This document shows positions 32,808 through 41,275 of a stretch of DNA of 56,487 nt, one piece after another. Within the stretch, counting starts at the first letter, position 1. Each line of letters opens with the position of its first letter. The notes beneath the pieces are model-generated. The model saw nothing but the letters and a program-made list of their open reading frames with translations. It was not told the DNA's origin and searched no databases. The DNA is from Bryobacterales bacterium (lineage in GTDB: Bacteria > Acidobacteriota > Terriglobia > Bryobacterales > Bryobacteraceae): assembly GCA_020851555.1 (NCBI GenBank), contig JADZCM010000010.1, positions 1 through 56,487 of the forward strand, given 5' to 3'. Position numbers and translations under genes: made by a program.

Positions 32808-33179
32808 ATGCCATTTGGAGACAGAACAGGCCCGGCGGGCTTCGGCCCGATGACCGGCCGTGGCGCCGGCTTCTGCGCCGGCTTTGGCGTGCCCGGTTTT
32901 GCGAACCGGGCCGGAGGATACGGGTTTTTCGGCCGCGGACGCGGAGGCGGGGGCCGGGGTTGGCGGCACTGGTTTTATGGCACCGGCCTGACCGGCTGGC
33001 AGCGGGCGTTCGGCGCGCCATGGGGAATACAGGGCGCTCCCGGCCTGCCCTACTACGGCGTCCCGGCTCGCGAGGATGAACTGAGCGCGCTAAAGGAGCA
33101 GGCCGGATACTTCGAGAGCGCGCTGGAGAACATCCGCAAGCGCATCGAAGCGCTCGAGACCAAGACCACGGCCGGCTGA
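32808..33179 (+). CDS. DUF5320-type glycine-rich protein
   Basis: The 123-residue protein opens with MPFGDRTGPAGFGPMTGRGA, the hallmark of DUF5320 proteins that accompany NifX/Mrp-type genes in anaerobes. The middle is Gly/Arg/Trp-rich, and the C-terminal 35 residues (EDELSALKEQAGYFESALEN) form a coiled coil. Its function is unknown. AGAGAGGAGA lies 7-8 nt before the ATG, and it sits 24 nt after the NifX-ribbon gene and 11 nt before the first ATPase. Confidence 0.8.
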   Translation: MPFGDRTGPAGFGPMTGRGAGFCAGFGVPGFANRAGGYGFFGRGRGGGGRGWRHWFYGTGLTGWQRAFGAPWGIQGAPGLPYYGVPAREDELSALKEQAGYFESALENIRKRIEALETKTTAG

Positions 33180-33190
33180 GAGAGCGCGCC

Positions 33191-34039
33191 GTGAGAATCG
33201 CCATCGCCAGCGGTAAAGGCGGAACCGGCAAGACCACCGTCGCCACCAACCTGGCCTGGACCGCGGCGCGGGACGGCTGGAACGCGGCTTATGTGGATTG
33301 CGACGTCGAAGAGCCGAACGGCCACCTGTTTTTGAAGCCGGAGATCGCTTTCAGCCGTCCCGCCGGCAGACTGATCCCACAGGTAGACGAGAGCAAGTGC
33401 ACGCACTGCGGCCTGTGCGGCGAGATCTGCCAGTACAGCGCCATCGTCTGTGCCGGCGAAAAGGTGCTGGTGTACCCGGAACTCTGCCATGCCTGCGGGG
33501 GATGCGTGCTGGTCTGCGAGCCCGGCGCCATCACCGAGGTTACACGCGAGATTGGCGTGCTGGAAACCGGATTCGCCGGACCGGTCCGGTTCGTGCAGGG
33601 CCGGTTGAACGTGGGAGAGGCGATGAGCACGCCGCTCATCCGGGAGGTCAAGGCGGCTGCGCCGGCGGCCGGCCTGGTGATCATCGACTCTCCTCCGGGA
33701 ACCTCGTGTCCCGCGATCGAGAGCGTGCGAGGCGCGGACTTCGTGCTGCTGGTGACGGAACCCACTCCTTTTGGGCTGAACGACCTGAAGCTCGCGGTGG
33801 AGATGGTGCGGGCCCTCAAGTTGCCGCTGGCAGTGGCCGTTAACCGCGCGCGTTTCGGAGACAATGAAACCCACAAGTATTGCCGCCGGCAAGGCATCGA
33901 GATCCTGGTTGAGATTCCCGACGACCGCCGGGTCGCGGAGGCTTACTCCCGGGGCATCCTGGCGTGCGAGGCGGCGCCGGAATTCCGCGCCACGATGCGG
34001 GAGTTGCTGGCGGTGATACCGGCCGGAGTGTGCCGATGA
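33191..34039 (+). CDS. MinD/Mrp-family ATPase with paired 4Fe-4S cluster insert (first copy)
   Basis: The 282-residue protein starts at GTG 33191. It has a deviant Walker A SGKGGTGKTT (8-17), CDVEEPNGH, and an inserted two-cluster ferredoxin domain: C70-C73-C76-C80 (CTHCGLCGEIC) and C99-C102-C105-C109 (CHACGGCVLVC). IIDSPPGTSCP is the switch II segment. In Desulfovibrio, homologues (DVU2103/DVU2104) form part of the ORP complex; a role in Fe-S or mixed-metal cluster assembly or division-site positioning has been suggested. Its stop overlaps the next start by 4 nt (ATGA). Confidence 0.88.
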   Translation: MRIAIASGKGGTGKTTVATNLAWTAARDGWNAAYVDCDVEEPNGHLFLKPEIAFSRPAGRLIPQVDESKCTHCGLCGEICQYSAIVCAGEKVLVYPELCHACGGCVLVCEPGAITEVTREIGVLETGFAGPVRFVQGRLNVGEAMSTPLIREVKAAAPAAGLVIIDSPPGTSCPAIESVRGADFVLLVTEPTPFGLNDLKLAVEMVRALKLPLAVAVNRARFGDNETHKYCRRQGIEILVEIPDDRRVAEAYSRGILACEAAPEFRATMRELLAVIPAGVCR

Positions 34040-35019
34040 GCGGGCTTGTGGCGATCCGCCGGGCGGACGCTCCGGCGGTGAAGGAACTGGCCGTGATCAG
34101 CGGCAAAGGAGGGACCGGCAAGACGTCGCTGACCGCTTCCTTTGCGGCTCTGTGCCAAAGCGCGGCGCTCGCCGACTGCGACGTTGACGCCGCCGATCTT
34201 CACCTGGTTCTGGCGCCGCGGGTGGTGCGCCGCGAACCGTTCTCGGGAGGAAACCGCGCCAGAATCCGGGCCGGCCACTGTACGGCTTGCGGCAAATGCG
34301 AGGAACTGTGCCGCTTCGATGCGATTTACTTCGACGGCGCCGGAAACGGCGTGCTGGAGAGGACGTTCCGCGTGGATCCGGCCGTCTGTGAGGGCTGTGG
34401 CGTCTGCGCCTGGTTCTGCGCGGAGGGAGCCATCGAGTTCGGGCCCGCCGTGAACGGCGAATGGTTCATCTCCGAAACGCGCTGCGGGCCGATGGTTCAC
34501 GCCAGGTTGGGGGTCGGGGGAGAGAACTCGGGAAAGCTGGTCAGCACCGTGCGGGCCGGCGCCAGACGGATTGCCGAGGAGCGCGGCCTGGATCTGGTGT
34601 TGATCGACGGTTCGCCGGGTATCGGCTGTCCCGTGATCGCCTCGATCACCGGCGCGAGCCTGGTCCTGGCGGTCACGGAGCCAACGCTGAGCGGGCTCCA
34701 CGACCTGGAACGCGTGGCGCAGTTGACACGTCACTTCGGCATCCCAACGATGGTCTGCGTCAATAAGTGGGACCTGAACGCGGAGGTATGCGAACGGATC
34801 GAGGCGCGGGCGCGGGAAATGGGCCTCGCTCCGGCCGGCCGGGTCCGCTACGGCAGCGAGATAACCGAAGCGCAGATCCGCGGCAAGGCGGTCGTCGAGT
34901 ACCGGCGGGACGGCTGCGCGTCCGACATCCGAGCCGTCTGGGCAAATATCGAAGCCGCGCTGGAAGCGCCCGCGTCCGGGCCGTTGCAGGGAAGCGCCTA
35001 TGCCAACAGCCGGGCCTGA
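34036..35019 (+). CDS. MinD/Mrp-family ATPase with paired 4Fe-4S cluster insert (second copy)
   Basis: The 327-residue protein starts at ATG 34036, overlapping the first ATPase by 4 nt, so the two are translationally coupled and likely work as a heterodimer. The Walker A is SGKGGTGKTS (22-31). Ferredoxin cysteines are C82-C85-C88-C92 (CTACGKCEELC) and C118-C121-C124-C128 (CEGCGVCAWFC). LIDGSPGIGCP is switch II. It has a 16-residue N-terminal extension compared with the first copy. The next gene, a permease, follows after 9 nt. Confidence 0.88.
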   Translation: MSGLVAIRRADAPAVKELAVISGKGGTGKTSLTASFAALCQSAALADCDVDAADLHLVLAPRVVRREPFSGGNRARIRAGHCTACGKCEELCRFDAIYFDGAGNGVLERTFRVDPAVCEGCGVCAWFCAEGAIEFGPAVNGEWFISETRCGPMVHARLGVGGENSGKLVSTVRAGARRIAEERGLDLVLIDGSPGIGCPVIASITGASLVLAVTEPTLSGLHDLERVAQLTRHFGIPTMVCVNKWDLNAEVCERIEARAREMGLAPAGRVRYGSEITEAQIRGKAVVEYRRDGCASDIRAVWANIEAALEAPASGPLQGSAYANSRA

Positions 35020-35028
35020 ACGCCAGCA

Positions 35029-36057
35029 ATGCAACTAGCACATATAACGGAACTATTCGCCACCGCGGTAATGGTCACCGGTTTCGTTTTGGTGATGATG
35101 CTGCTCATCGAGTACCTGAACGTGCTGAGCGCCGGCGAGTGGCAGGAAAGGCTGGCCGAACACGTTTGGGGGCAGTACGTGTTGGGAGCGTTTCTGGGTG
35201 CGATACCCGGGTGCCTGGGTTCCTTCACCGCCGTGGCAATGTATTCCCATAGGGTGCTGACGCGCGGAGCGGTGGTGGCCACCATGATCGCGACCAGCGG
35301 CGACGAGGCCTTCGTTATGCTGGCCCTGTTTCCAGGGAAGGCCCTGATCCTGACGGGCGTACTGTTTCTGTACGGGTTGGCCGTGGGTGCGCTGGTGGAC
35401 ACGGCTTCCGGCCGGCGCAGGACAAGCGTTCCTGCCGTCTGCCTGGAGGTCCACGCGGCGGACCGCTGTGAGTGTTACCCCCGAGGCCGGATCCTGGAGC
35501 AATGGAGACACTGTTCCGCGGCGCGCGGAACGCTGGCCGTGGCGCTGGGTTTGTTTCTGGCGGCCATCCTGACCGGTCAGGTTGGACCCGCCCAGTGGAA
35601 CTGGGTACGCGCCAGCCTGGCCGCCGTTTCGGCCCTGGCGCTGTTCATCGTGGCCACCGTGCCGGAGCACTTCCTGGAGGAGCACCTATGGCGGCACGTG
35701 GCGCGCAAACACGCACCGCGCATCTTCCTCTGGACTCTCGGCGCGTTGATCGCCATGCATCTGCTGACCAATGTTCTGCACCTTGAACCGGCGATTCGAA
35801 GCGGCAAGTGGGCGGTGCTGTTGATTGCGTGCCTGATCGGCGTGATCCCGGAGTCCGGGCCGCACCTGGTGTTCGTAACGCTGTTTGCCCAGGGCGTGGT
35901 TCCGTTCAGCGTGCTGCTGGCCAGTTCGGCGGTTCAGGATGGCCATGGCATGCTTCCCTTGCTGGCGCACTCGCCGCGCGAGTTCGTAACGGTGAAGGCC
36001 ATCAACTTCGCCGCGGGGCTGGCGCTCGGCGCCGGCGCCATGCTGTTGGGCTGGTGA
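35029..36057 (+). CDS. Putative heavy-metal permease (ArsP_2/putative manganese transporter family)
   Basis: The 342-residue membrane protein has about ten helices in two inverted halves. The first half contains GAIPGCLGSFTAVAMYSHRV and ATSGDEAF; the second GVIPESGPHLVFVTLFAQG and ASSAVQDGHGMLPLLAHS. This pattern matches the family annotated as putative 10TM heavy-metal exporter or manganese transporter. A central loop carries the cysteine-containing CLEVHAADRCECYPRGR. It begins 9 nt after the second ATPase and so appears to belong to the ORP-like operon, suggesting metal export or supply for cluster assembly. Confidence 0.7.
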   Translation: MQLAHITELFATAVMVTGFVLVMMLLIEYLNVLSAGEWQERLAEHVWGQYVLGAFLGAIPGCLGSFTAVAMYSHRVLTRGAVVATMIATSGDEAFVMLALFPGKALILTGVLFLYGLAVGALVDTASGRRRTSVPAVCLEVHAADRCECYPRGRILEQWRHCSAARGTLAVALGLFLAAILTGQVGPAQWNWVRASLAAVSALALFIVATVPEHFLEEHLWRHVARKHAPRIFLWTLGALIAMHLLTNVLHLEPAIRSGKWAVLLIACLIGVIPESGPHLVFVTLFAQGVVPFSVLLASSAVQDGHGMLPLLAHSPREFVTVKAINFAAGLALGAGAMLLGW

Positions 36058-36095
36058 GGCGTCACCGGCTAGATGGTATTTGCATTTAGATACGA

Positions 36096-36121
36096 GGCAT
36101 TATTATCATGGGTTTAATGCC
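36096..36121 (+). promoter_or_regulatory. Inverted repeat adjoining the thioredoxin start codon
   Basis: GGCATTA-N12-TAATGCC has perfect 7-bp arms and ends on the base before the ATG at 36122. The sequence around it is AT-rich, with a possible TTGCAT (36080) and TATCAT (36104) promoter. It could be an operator or an mRNA hairpin that masks the start. Confidence 0.4.
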
Positions 36122-36703
36122 ATGAGGCCGCGCGCCACAGCATCCCGGGAGGCCGGCGGAACGACGGGCCGGCGCGAGTGGCTGCGGAGAGCGGTCTTGG
36201 CTTTGGGCGCGGCGCCGCTGGCGGCGGCACAACCGAAGGCTCCTCAGGGCGCGACGGATCCCGCGGCGAGGCCAAAAAGCCCTCCGCTTTCGGTCCGCAC
36301 CCTGGACGGCGAGACGCTCGAGGTGGCGAACCAGCGGGGCAAGGTGGTGCTCGTCGATGTGATGTCCACCACCTGTCCCAGTTGCAAGCTGGCGTCCGAG
36401 GGAATCCAGCGGATCTTCCAGCAACTCGGCGGCAAGGGATTCCTGCCGGTCGCCGTGGCGGTCGATCAGCAGGCTGCCGGCGTACTCGCCTTCTACCGCA
36501 ACGTGTACCGGCTGACGTTTCCGGTGGGGACCTGTTCGCGGGATGAAATTCTGGCGTATCTCCAACTGCCGGCCGGCAAGCCGCTCATGGTGCCCACGTT
36601 GGTGCTGATCGACAAACGCGGGCGCATCTCGGCAACCCAGGTGGGCTGGACCGGCGAGCAGGAGCTGTCCGCCGCCGTCCGCGCACTTCTGGGGGAAACC
36701 TGA
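36122..36703 (+). CDS. Tat-exported thioredoxin-like protein
   Basis: The 193-residue protein starts at ATG 36122, giving a Tat leader GRREWLRRAVLALGAAP. The mature domain is TlpA/ResA/AhpC-like: VVLVDVMSTTCPSCK carries the redox pair C85-C88 (CPSC), and PTLVLIDKRGRISATQVGW holds the cis-proline region. Members reduce disulfides or help cytochrome maturation in the periplasm. It lies 64 nt after the permease with its own inverted repeat and possible promoter, so it may be separately controlled. Confidence 0.75.
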   Translation: MRPRATASREAGGTTGRREWLRRAVLALGAAPLAAAQPKAPQGATDPAARPKSPPLSVRTLDGETLEVANQRGKVVLVDVMSTTCPSCKLASEGIQRIFQQLGGKGFLPVAVAVDQQAAGVLAFYRNVYRLTFPVGTCSRDEILAYLQLPAGKPLMVPTLVLIDKRGRISATQVGWTGEQELSAAVRALLGET

Positions 36704-36785
36704 AACGGGGCGGCGCGCCGGCTCGGCGGGTGCGTCGCAGGCCAGGGAGTCTGCTGTTTCCATAGAATGGAGTCAAGGGGGAATC

Positions 36786-37709
36786 ATGGCGAGTTCGTAT
36801 CGACGTGGACGGGCGTGGCAGGCGGCTCCGGCCGCGGTTCTGGCGCTGCTGTTGGGGCTGGCGTTCGCCAGCAGCGCCCAGGAAACCGGCGTGGCCGCGC
36901 CGGGCGCGAAACTGGCGCTGCTCGCGGAAGGCTTCCGTTTCACCGAAGGTCCGGCGGCGGACGCACAGGGAAACGTCTTCTTCACCGATCAGCCGAACAA
37001 CAAGATCCACAAGTGGTCCGTCGACGGCGTGCTGTCGGTTTTTCACGACAGCCCGGGTCGGGCCAACGGCCTCTACTTCGACAAGGCGGGGAATCTGTTC
37101 GTGTGCGCCGACCTGAACAACGAGTTGTGGATGATCGACCCCGCCGGCAAAATCACAGTGCTGGTTAAGGACTACGAAGGCAAGAAGCTCAACGGCCCCA
37201 ACGATCTCTGGGTCGACCCAAAGGGCGGCGTTTATTTCACGGACCCATTCTACAAACGCGACTACTGGAGCCGCGGCCCGATGGAACAGGACGGCCAGCA
37301 CGTTTACTACCTCAGCCCGGACCGGCGGACGCTAACCAGGGTGGTCAGCGACCTGCAACAGCCCAACGGCATCATCGGCACCCCGGACGGGGCGCGCCTC
37401 TACATCGCGGACATCAAGGGACGCAAAACCTACGTCTACGACATCCGCCCGGACGGCTCGCTGTCGGAAAAAAGGCTGTTCACCGAGATGGGCTCCGACG
37501 GGATGACGATGGACGAGGAGGAGAACATCTACCTGACGGGCAAAGGGGTCACGGTGTTCGACGCACGAGGACGGCAGATCGACCACATCGAGGTGCCCGA
37601 AAGCTGGACCGGCAATGTCACTTTTGGGGGCAAGGACGGACGGACCCTGTTCATCACGGCGTCCGACTCCCTGTATTCCATCCGGACCCGCGTGAGGGGA
37701 GCGCGGTAG
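36786..37709 (+). CDS. Secreted SMP-30/gluconolactonase-like protein
   Basis: The 307-residue protein has a signal peptide (about 1-31) and a six-bladed propeller of the SMP-30/LRE family: EGFRFTEGPAADAQG, VFFTDQPNNKIHKW, LNGPNDLWVDPKGGVYFTDP, QPNGIIGTPDG and MGSDGMTMDEEENIY. The E of TEGP, N of GPND and D of SDGM are the expected divalent metal ligands. It probably hydrolyses a sugar-acid lactone. GGGGGA precedes the ATG. It stands between the thioredoxin gene and the convergent redox membrane fusion. Confidence 0.85.
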   Translation: MASSYRRGRAWQAAPAAVLALLLGLAFASSAQETGVAAPGAKLALLAEGFRFTEGPAADAQGNVFFTDQPNNKIHKWSVDGVLSVFHDSPGRANGLYFDKAGNLFVCADLNNELWMIDPAGKITVLVKDYEGKKLNGPNDLWVDPKGGVYFTDPFYKRDYWSRGPMEQDGQHVYYLSPDRRTLTRVVSDLQQPNGIIGTPDGARLYIADIKGRKTYVYDIRPDGSLSEKRLFTEMGSDGMTMDEEENIYLTGKGVTVFDARGRQIDHIEVPESWTGNVTFGGKDGRTLFITASDSLYSIRTRVRGAR

Positions 37710-37740
37710 ACCCCGGGCCTGAAACCGTCCCGTCCGAGCG

Positions 37741-38670
37741 TCACTCGACGAACCCGAGGCGCCGCAGGGTTTCGAAGTAGCCGGGTTGCTCCATTTCTCC
37801 GGAGTTGAACGTGGCCACCACTTTCCCGGTATCCACCGCGACCGCATAGGGCGGATCGCCAAAGGGCAGAGACTGGCGCAGAGCCGCGGCGTCCGGCGAT
37901 ACCGCCGCGGCGAGGCTGGCGTACTCCAGGAAGTCGACGGCGAATTGTGGCTCCCTGGTCGGCACGGCCACCAGCCGGGTCCCTCCCCAGCGGTGCTTGG
38001 ACATCGCACGCGCCACGCCGAGACAATGTGTACACTCGGGATCGAAAAAGTAGAGGAGTATCCGGCCCTGGCGCAGACTCAGAAGCTTTCCGTCCACCAT
38101 GGCCGACTCCGGGACATCCGCGTGGCCGCGGCGGACCAGGGACGTAGCGTAAGAAGCACCGCCCAGCACCAGCAAGCCGCAGAGGATGGCGGCGGCGGGA
38201 CGCCAGCCGGAAGAGCGCCGCGCCCACCAGCCGGCGACTACGGCCAGCGCGAGCATGGCGGCGTCACCGGCAAAAAACGCCGGTCCCACTATCCGCTCAA
38301 GCCAGGGGAAGCAGTTGCATTCGTCGCCGAGCAGCCGGTCATAGAGAGCGCCGATGTACACCATGAACGCCAGGAGCATGAGCCCGGCGAGCAGGGCTCC
38401 CCACCGGCGAAAGCGGGGGACAAGCAACAGGACGCCGGCGAAGACCTCGGTAACGGCCACCGAGAACGCCGCCGGCATGCTCAACGAAACCGGCACAAGG
38501 GCCTGGACCATTCGCTCCGCCGTGGCATCCAGGTCCGTCAGCTTCCATACGCCGGAGACCAGAAAAATCAGGCTCAAAAGGATCGCGGCCGCCATCCCCG
38601 AGAGTGACTTCCAGCGGGACAGCCGGAGGTCTTCCCGCGCGGCCGTGGCCAGATCCGGCAGGCTACTCAT
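37741..38670 (-). CDS. MauE/DoxX-like membrane protein fused to a thioredoxin-like domain
   Basis: The 309-residue protein starts at ATG 38670; the TTG just upstream is rejected. Residues about 26-170 form a four-helix MauE/DoxX-type domain (LIFLVSGVWKLTDLD, TEVFAGVLLLVPRFRRWG) with a conserved Cys pair in GDECNCFPWLE (C118, C120). After a fifth helix, residues about 195-309 resemble a redoxin with YFFDPECTHCLG (CxxC). MauE-type proteins support disulfide formation in partner proteins. GAGGA, the likely ribosome-binding site, lies in the end of a cysteine-rich small ORF 12 nt upstream. Confidence 0.7.
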   Translation of the reverse strand: MSSLPDLATAAREDLRLSRWKSLSGMAAAILLSLIFLVSGVWKLTDLDATAERMVQALVPVSLSMPAAFSVAVTEVFAGVLLLVPRFRRWGALLAGLMLLAFMVYIGALYDRLLGDECNCFPWLERIVGPAFFAGDAAMLALAVVAGWWARRSSGWRPAAAILCGLLVLGGASYATSLVRRGHADVPESAMVDGKLLSLRQGRILLYFFDPECTHCLGVARAMSKHRWGGTRLVAVPTREPQFAVDFLEYASLAAAVSPDAAALRQSLPFGDPPYAVAVDTGKVVATFNSGEMEQPGYFETLRRLGFVE

Positions 38671-38682
38671 GGGCAACTATCG

Positions 38683-38778
38683 TTATCCTCTCTTTAGCGG
38701 TTTCACCACCGTGCAGCCGCCCGTCCGGCGCTTCAGGCAGCCGCGGCGCTGACAGTGATATTTACACTTATACCGCAT
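38683..38778 (-). CDS. Possible cysteine-rich small basic protein (31 residues)
   Basis: ATG 38778 opens MRYKCKYHCQRRGCLKRR then TGGCTVVKPLKRG and TAA. Cysteines 5, 9, 14 and 22 occur among many Arg/Lys residues. The end of the frame contains AGAGGA, the apparent ribosome-binding site for the redox membrane protein, so translation could be coupled. A clear Shine-Dalgarno sequence for the small ORF itself was not seen, and there is no signal peptide. The rest of the 38779-38866 gap shows nothing. Confidence 0.42.
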   Translation of the reverse strand: MRYKCKYHCQRRGCLKRRTGGCTVVKPLKRG

Positions 38779-38866
38779 TCCGGCGGGCCGGTTCTCCCGC
38801 CGGTTCAGGTTCAGCCGGTGAACCCTGCTCCGGGCCTCCCCGGGGCGGCGCCGCGGTCCGGGCAGT

Positions 38867-40960
38867 TCAGCGCCCTCCCACTTCCGACAGAGCGCGCTGC
38901 GCCGCGGCCAGCAAGGCCTCCGGCCCCACCGGAGCGCCGGTGGCGCCTTTCATCCAAAGGTCGGGAGACAGCCGGCCCTGGCGGGTCACCCGCTCGACCT
39001 CCGGGCCAATCTTGCCGGCCTTGCGCATGTGCTCCTCGAGCTGATGCGCGATGAGGTGGCCGATCGGGTAGTCGGGGAGGTAGAGCTGCGAGTTGATCAT
39101 GTGCGAGTAGATCCCCAGCAGCACAACGTCGCGCCGGCGGAAAATGGGGGCATAGAAACGGTTCCAGGTATCCGAGGCGATCTGGAGGACTGCGGCCTTC
39201 AACTGCGCCGCGGTGGCATCGGGGTGGCCGTACATCCAGCGCCAGACCGCCATGTCGACCAGGGCAACCCCGGAGATCTCGAAGGTGGCCCAGTAGTCGT
39301 TGAGCACCGTGAGTGCCTCATCGCCGGCCGCCGGCCCCCCGAGCCCCAGAAGCGCGAGATCCCGAGCCTGGAAGACGAAGGCCACAGCCTCGGTAAACGC
39401 GGTGTTGGGCACTCCCATCAGCGAGTAGTAATCGACGTCCTTCAGAGAGAAGGTCTGCTCGACGTTGTGCCCCATTTCATGCACGGCGATGTTAAAGCCC
39501 TTGTAGTCCATCCCCTTCGGGCCGACTCGCGTGCGAAGCCGGGCGGGCGCCTGCCGCATGAGCGACCCGGCGGCGTGGCCGGAGCCCCTGGCCGGTTCGA
39601 CCACGATGTTCTCCGCCAGATAGCGGGCACGCTCCGGGCTGAAACCGAGCGCTTGAAACATGCGCGGCATGTCCTTGTGGTAGGCTTCGGCGGTCGGGTA
39701 CTTGCTTCGGGTGATCTCATCCAACTGGGCTTCGGTGATCTTCCCCCTGGGCCGGAAACCGTTGTACCAGATGTCGAACGGCTCCAGCGGCCTGCCGAGC
39801 CGTTTCTCGATCAGCGCAGCCACCTGGCCGGCCACCGGCGAAGTGAGCACCCGTTCGAACATCTCCCGCACGCGGGCCTCCGGCAGTTCCCGGTCCTCGT
39901 TGAACCGGCGCGCGATGTGAGAGGGGGACTGCGGCGAGTAGGGATCCAGGCGCTTCAGGGCGCGGAAACAGACGAGCAGCATCTCGTAGCGCGTATCCGG
40001 TTCGGCCGCGGAGTTCACCGCCGCGCGGCCGGCCTCGGGCGCACGGTCCCAATCCTTGACGGCGGAGGCGCGCACGGTGTTCGAGGAAGGGTCCCAGTCC
40101 ACGAGTGGGTTGTCGATAGCCGACGCGGGAATGGTCTGGCGGACGATGTGCTCCATCACTTGCGCGATCATGCGCTGCCGCGGGAGGCCGTCCTGCGCCG
40201 CGTAATCGGCCTTGATCTGGTCGCGCAGGTTCCAGTGTGAGAGAAGGCGCATGCCCGGCGGAAACAGCCTGCGTCCGTTCGCGTCCACCAGGTGGTGCAT
40301 CCAGATGTTGTACCCCGCGATGTACTGGTCGGCGCGGGCCAGGGCCTCACCGATGCCGAGATTGACGCCGGAGGGCACGCGGCGCCGGAACTGCTCGGCC
40401 AGGCGCGCTTCGGCCCACTGGCGCCGGCTCCGGCCCGGCCCTTGCTCCAGTTTCTCCTCCAGGGAGTAAAGGGGGAAATTCAGAAGGATGGTGAAGGCCA
40501 GCTTGTTGTTGAAGAGGTCGTCGTTGAGGTGTGCGGACGGGTCATAGCCGGCGAGAATCTCGTCGTAGGGCAGGACGGGGCCCAGGTCCAGGTCGGATTG
40601 CGCGCGGAGGGCCAACTGGATTTCGTTCATGTGGCCGTCGATCTGCTCGAACACCCGCAGCGCCCGGGAGAACAGGGTGTCGACCGCCGTCTGATCCCCC
40701 GCGAAGTTCTGGCGGACGAACGCTTCAAAGGCGGCGGCGTCGCCGTCCCCGGCTCTCCAGAAATCGGCGGCCTGCTTCAGCCCGCGCCGGAGGCGCGGGC
40801 GCTGCGCCTCGCCGTACCTGGCCGCCAGTTCCGCTTCCAGTTTCGAAACCGAGCCTGAGATCCACCCGGGGGTGCGGCTCTCCCCCGGGGGCTGGTTCCG
40901 GCATCCGGTCAGAAGCGCGGCAGCCGCCAGCGCCGTGAGCAATCGCATAGAGCCGAACAT
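38867..40960 (-). CDS. Large lipoprotein with HExxH zinc-peptidase motif
   Basis: The 697-residue protein starts at ATG 40960 with AGGAGGAG 8 nt upstream. The N-terminus has a lipobox LLTGC (C20), so it is probably anchored to a membrane. The body is helical, with a gluzincin-like site VHEMGHNVEQ near residue 495 and a downstream glutamate in AFTEAVAF near residue 523. Neither the N-terminal 450 residues nor the whole matched a peptidase family I can name. Homologous large lipoproteins occur in Acidobacteria as hypothetical proteins. It is transcribed toward, but separately from, the redox membrane protein. Confidence 0.6.
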   Translation of the reverse strand: MFGSMRLLTALAAAALLTGCRNQPPGESRTPGWISGSVSKLEAELAARYGEAQRPRLRRGLKQAADFWRAGDGDAAAFEAFVRQNFAGDQTAVDTLFSRALRVFEQIDGHMNEIQLALRAQSDLDLGPVLPYDEILAGYDPSAHLNDDLFNNKLAFTILLNFPLYSLEEKLEQGPGRSRRQWAEARLAEQFRRRVPSGVNLGIGEALARADQYIAGYNIWMHHLVDANGRRLFPPGMRLLSHWNLRDQIKADYAAQDGLPRQRMIAQVMEHIVRQTIPASAIDNPLVDWDPSSNTVRASAVKDWDRAPEAGRAAVNSAAEPDTRYEMLLVCFRALKRLDPYSPQSPSHIARRFNEDRELPEARVREMFERVLTSPVAGQVAALIEKRLGRPLEPFDIWYNGFRPRGKITEAQLDEITRSKYPTAEAYHKDMPRMFQALGFSPERARYLAENIVVEPARGSGHAAGSLMRQAPARLRTRVGPKGMDYKGFNIAVHEMGHNVEQTFSLKDVDYYSLMGVPNTAFTEAVAFVFQARDLALLGLGGPAAGDEALTVLNDYWATFEISGVALVDMAVWRWMYGHPDATAAQLKAAVLQIASDTWNRFYAPIFRRRDVVLLGIYSHMINSQLYLPDYPIGHLIAHQLEEHMRKAGKIGPEVERVTRQGRLSPDLWMKGATGAPVGPEALLAAAQRALSEVGGR

Positions 40961-41275
40961 GTGCTGAACTCCTCCTCAGACCAGTTTCCCCCCTGAGCGA
41001 CGGCGCTGTCACGGCCTCGCAGTACACAGAGGTTCACGTGAAGCACCCAGTCACCCGTCTTCGCTGCGGTGTTCCGGCGGCGCACTTCGGTTTCGCGGCG
41101 AGGACTTGCACCGATAGAGGCCTGTGCGGGACGGCGCGCAGGCAGCACGGCGCGTTAGCCGCCATCTTTCACGCGGGTCTGGCAAAAGGCCGCCTTCTCT
41201 GGCATAACTGAGTTTGGAGACTAACTGTTAGCGCCGAAGGGCACACCTGGCGGCGGCCGTCCCGTCATTCCTGAT
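40961..41275. other. Intergenic region, no gene seen
   Basis: This stretch separates the HExxH lipoprotein from the truncated Tat ORF. The only ribosome-binding site belongs to the lipoprotein gene (about 40969-40976). No frame resembles a protein and no strong hairpin was found. Confidence 0.4.
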
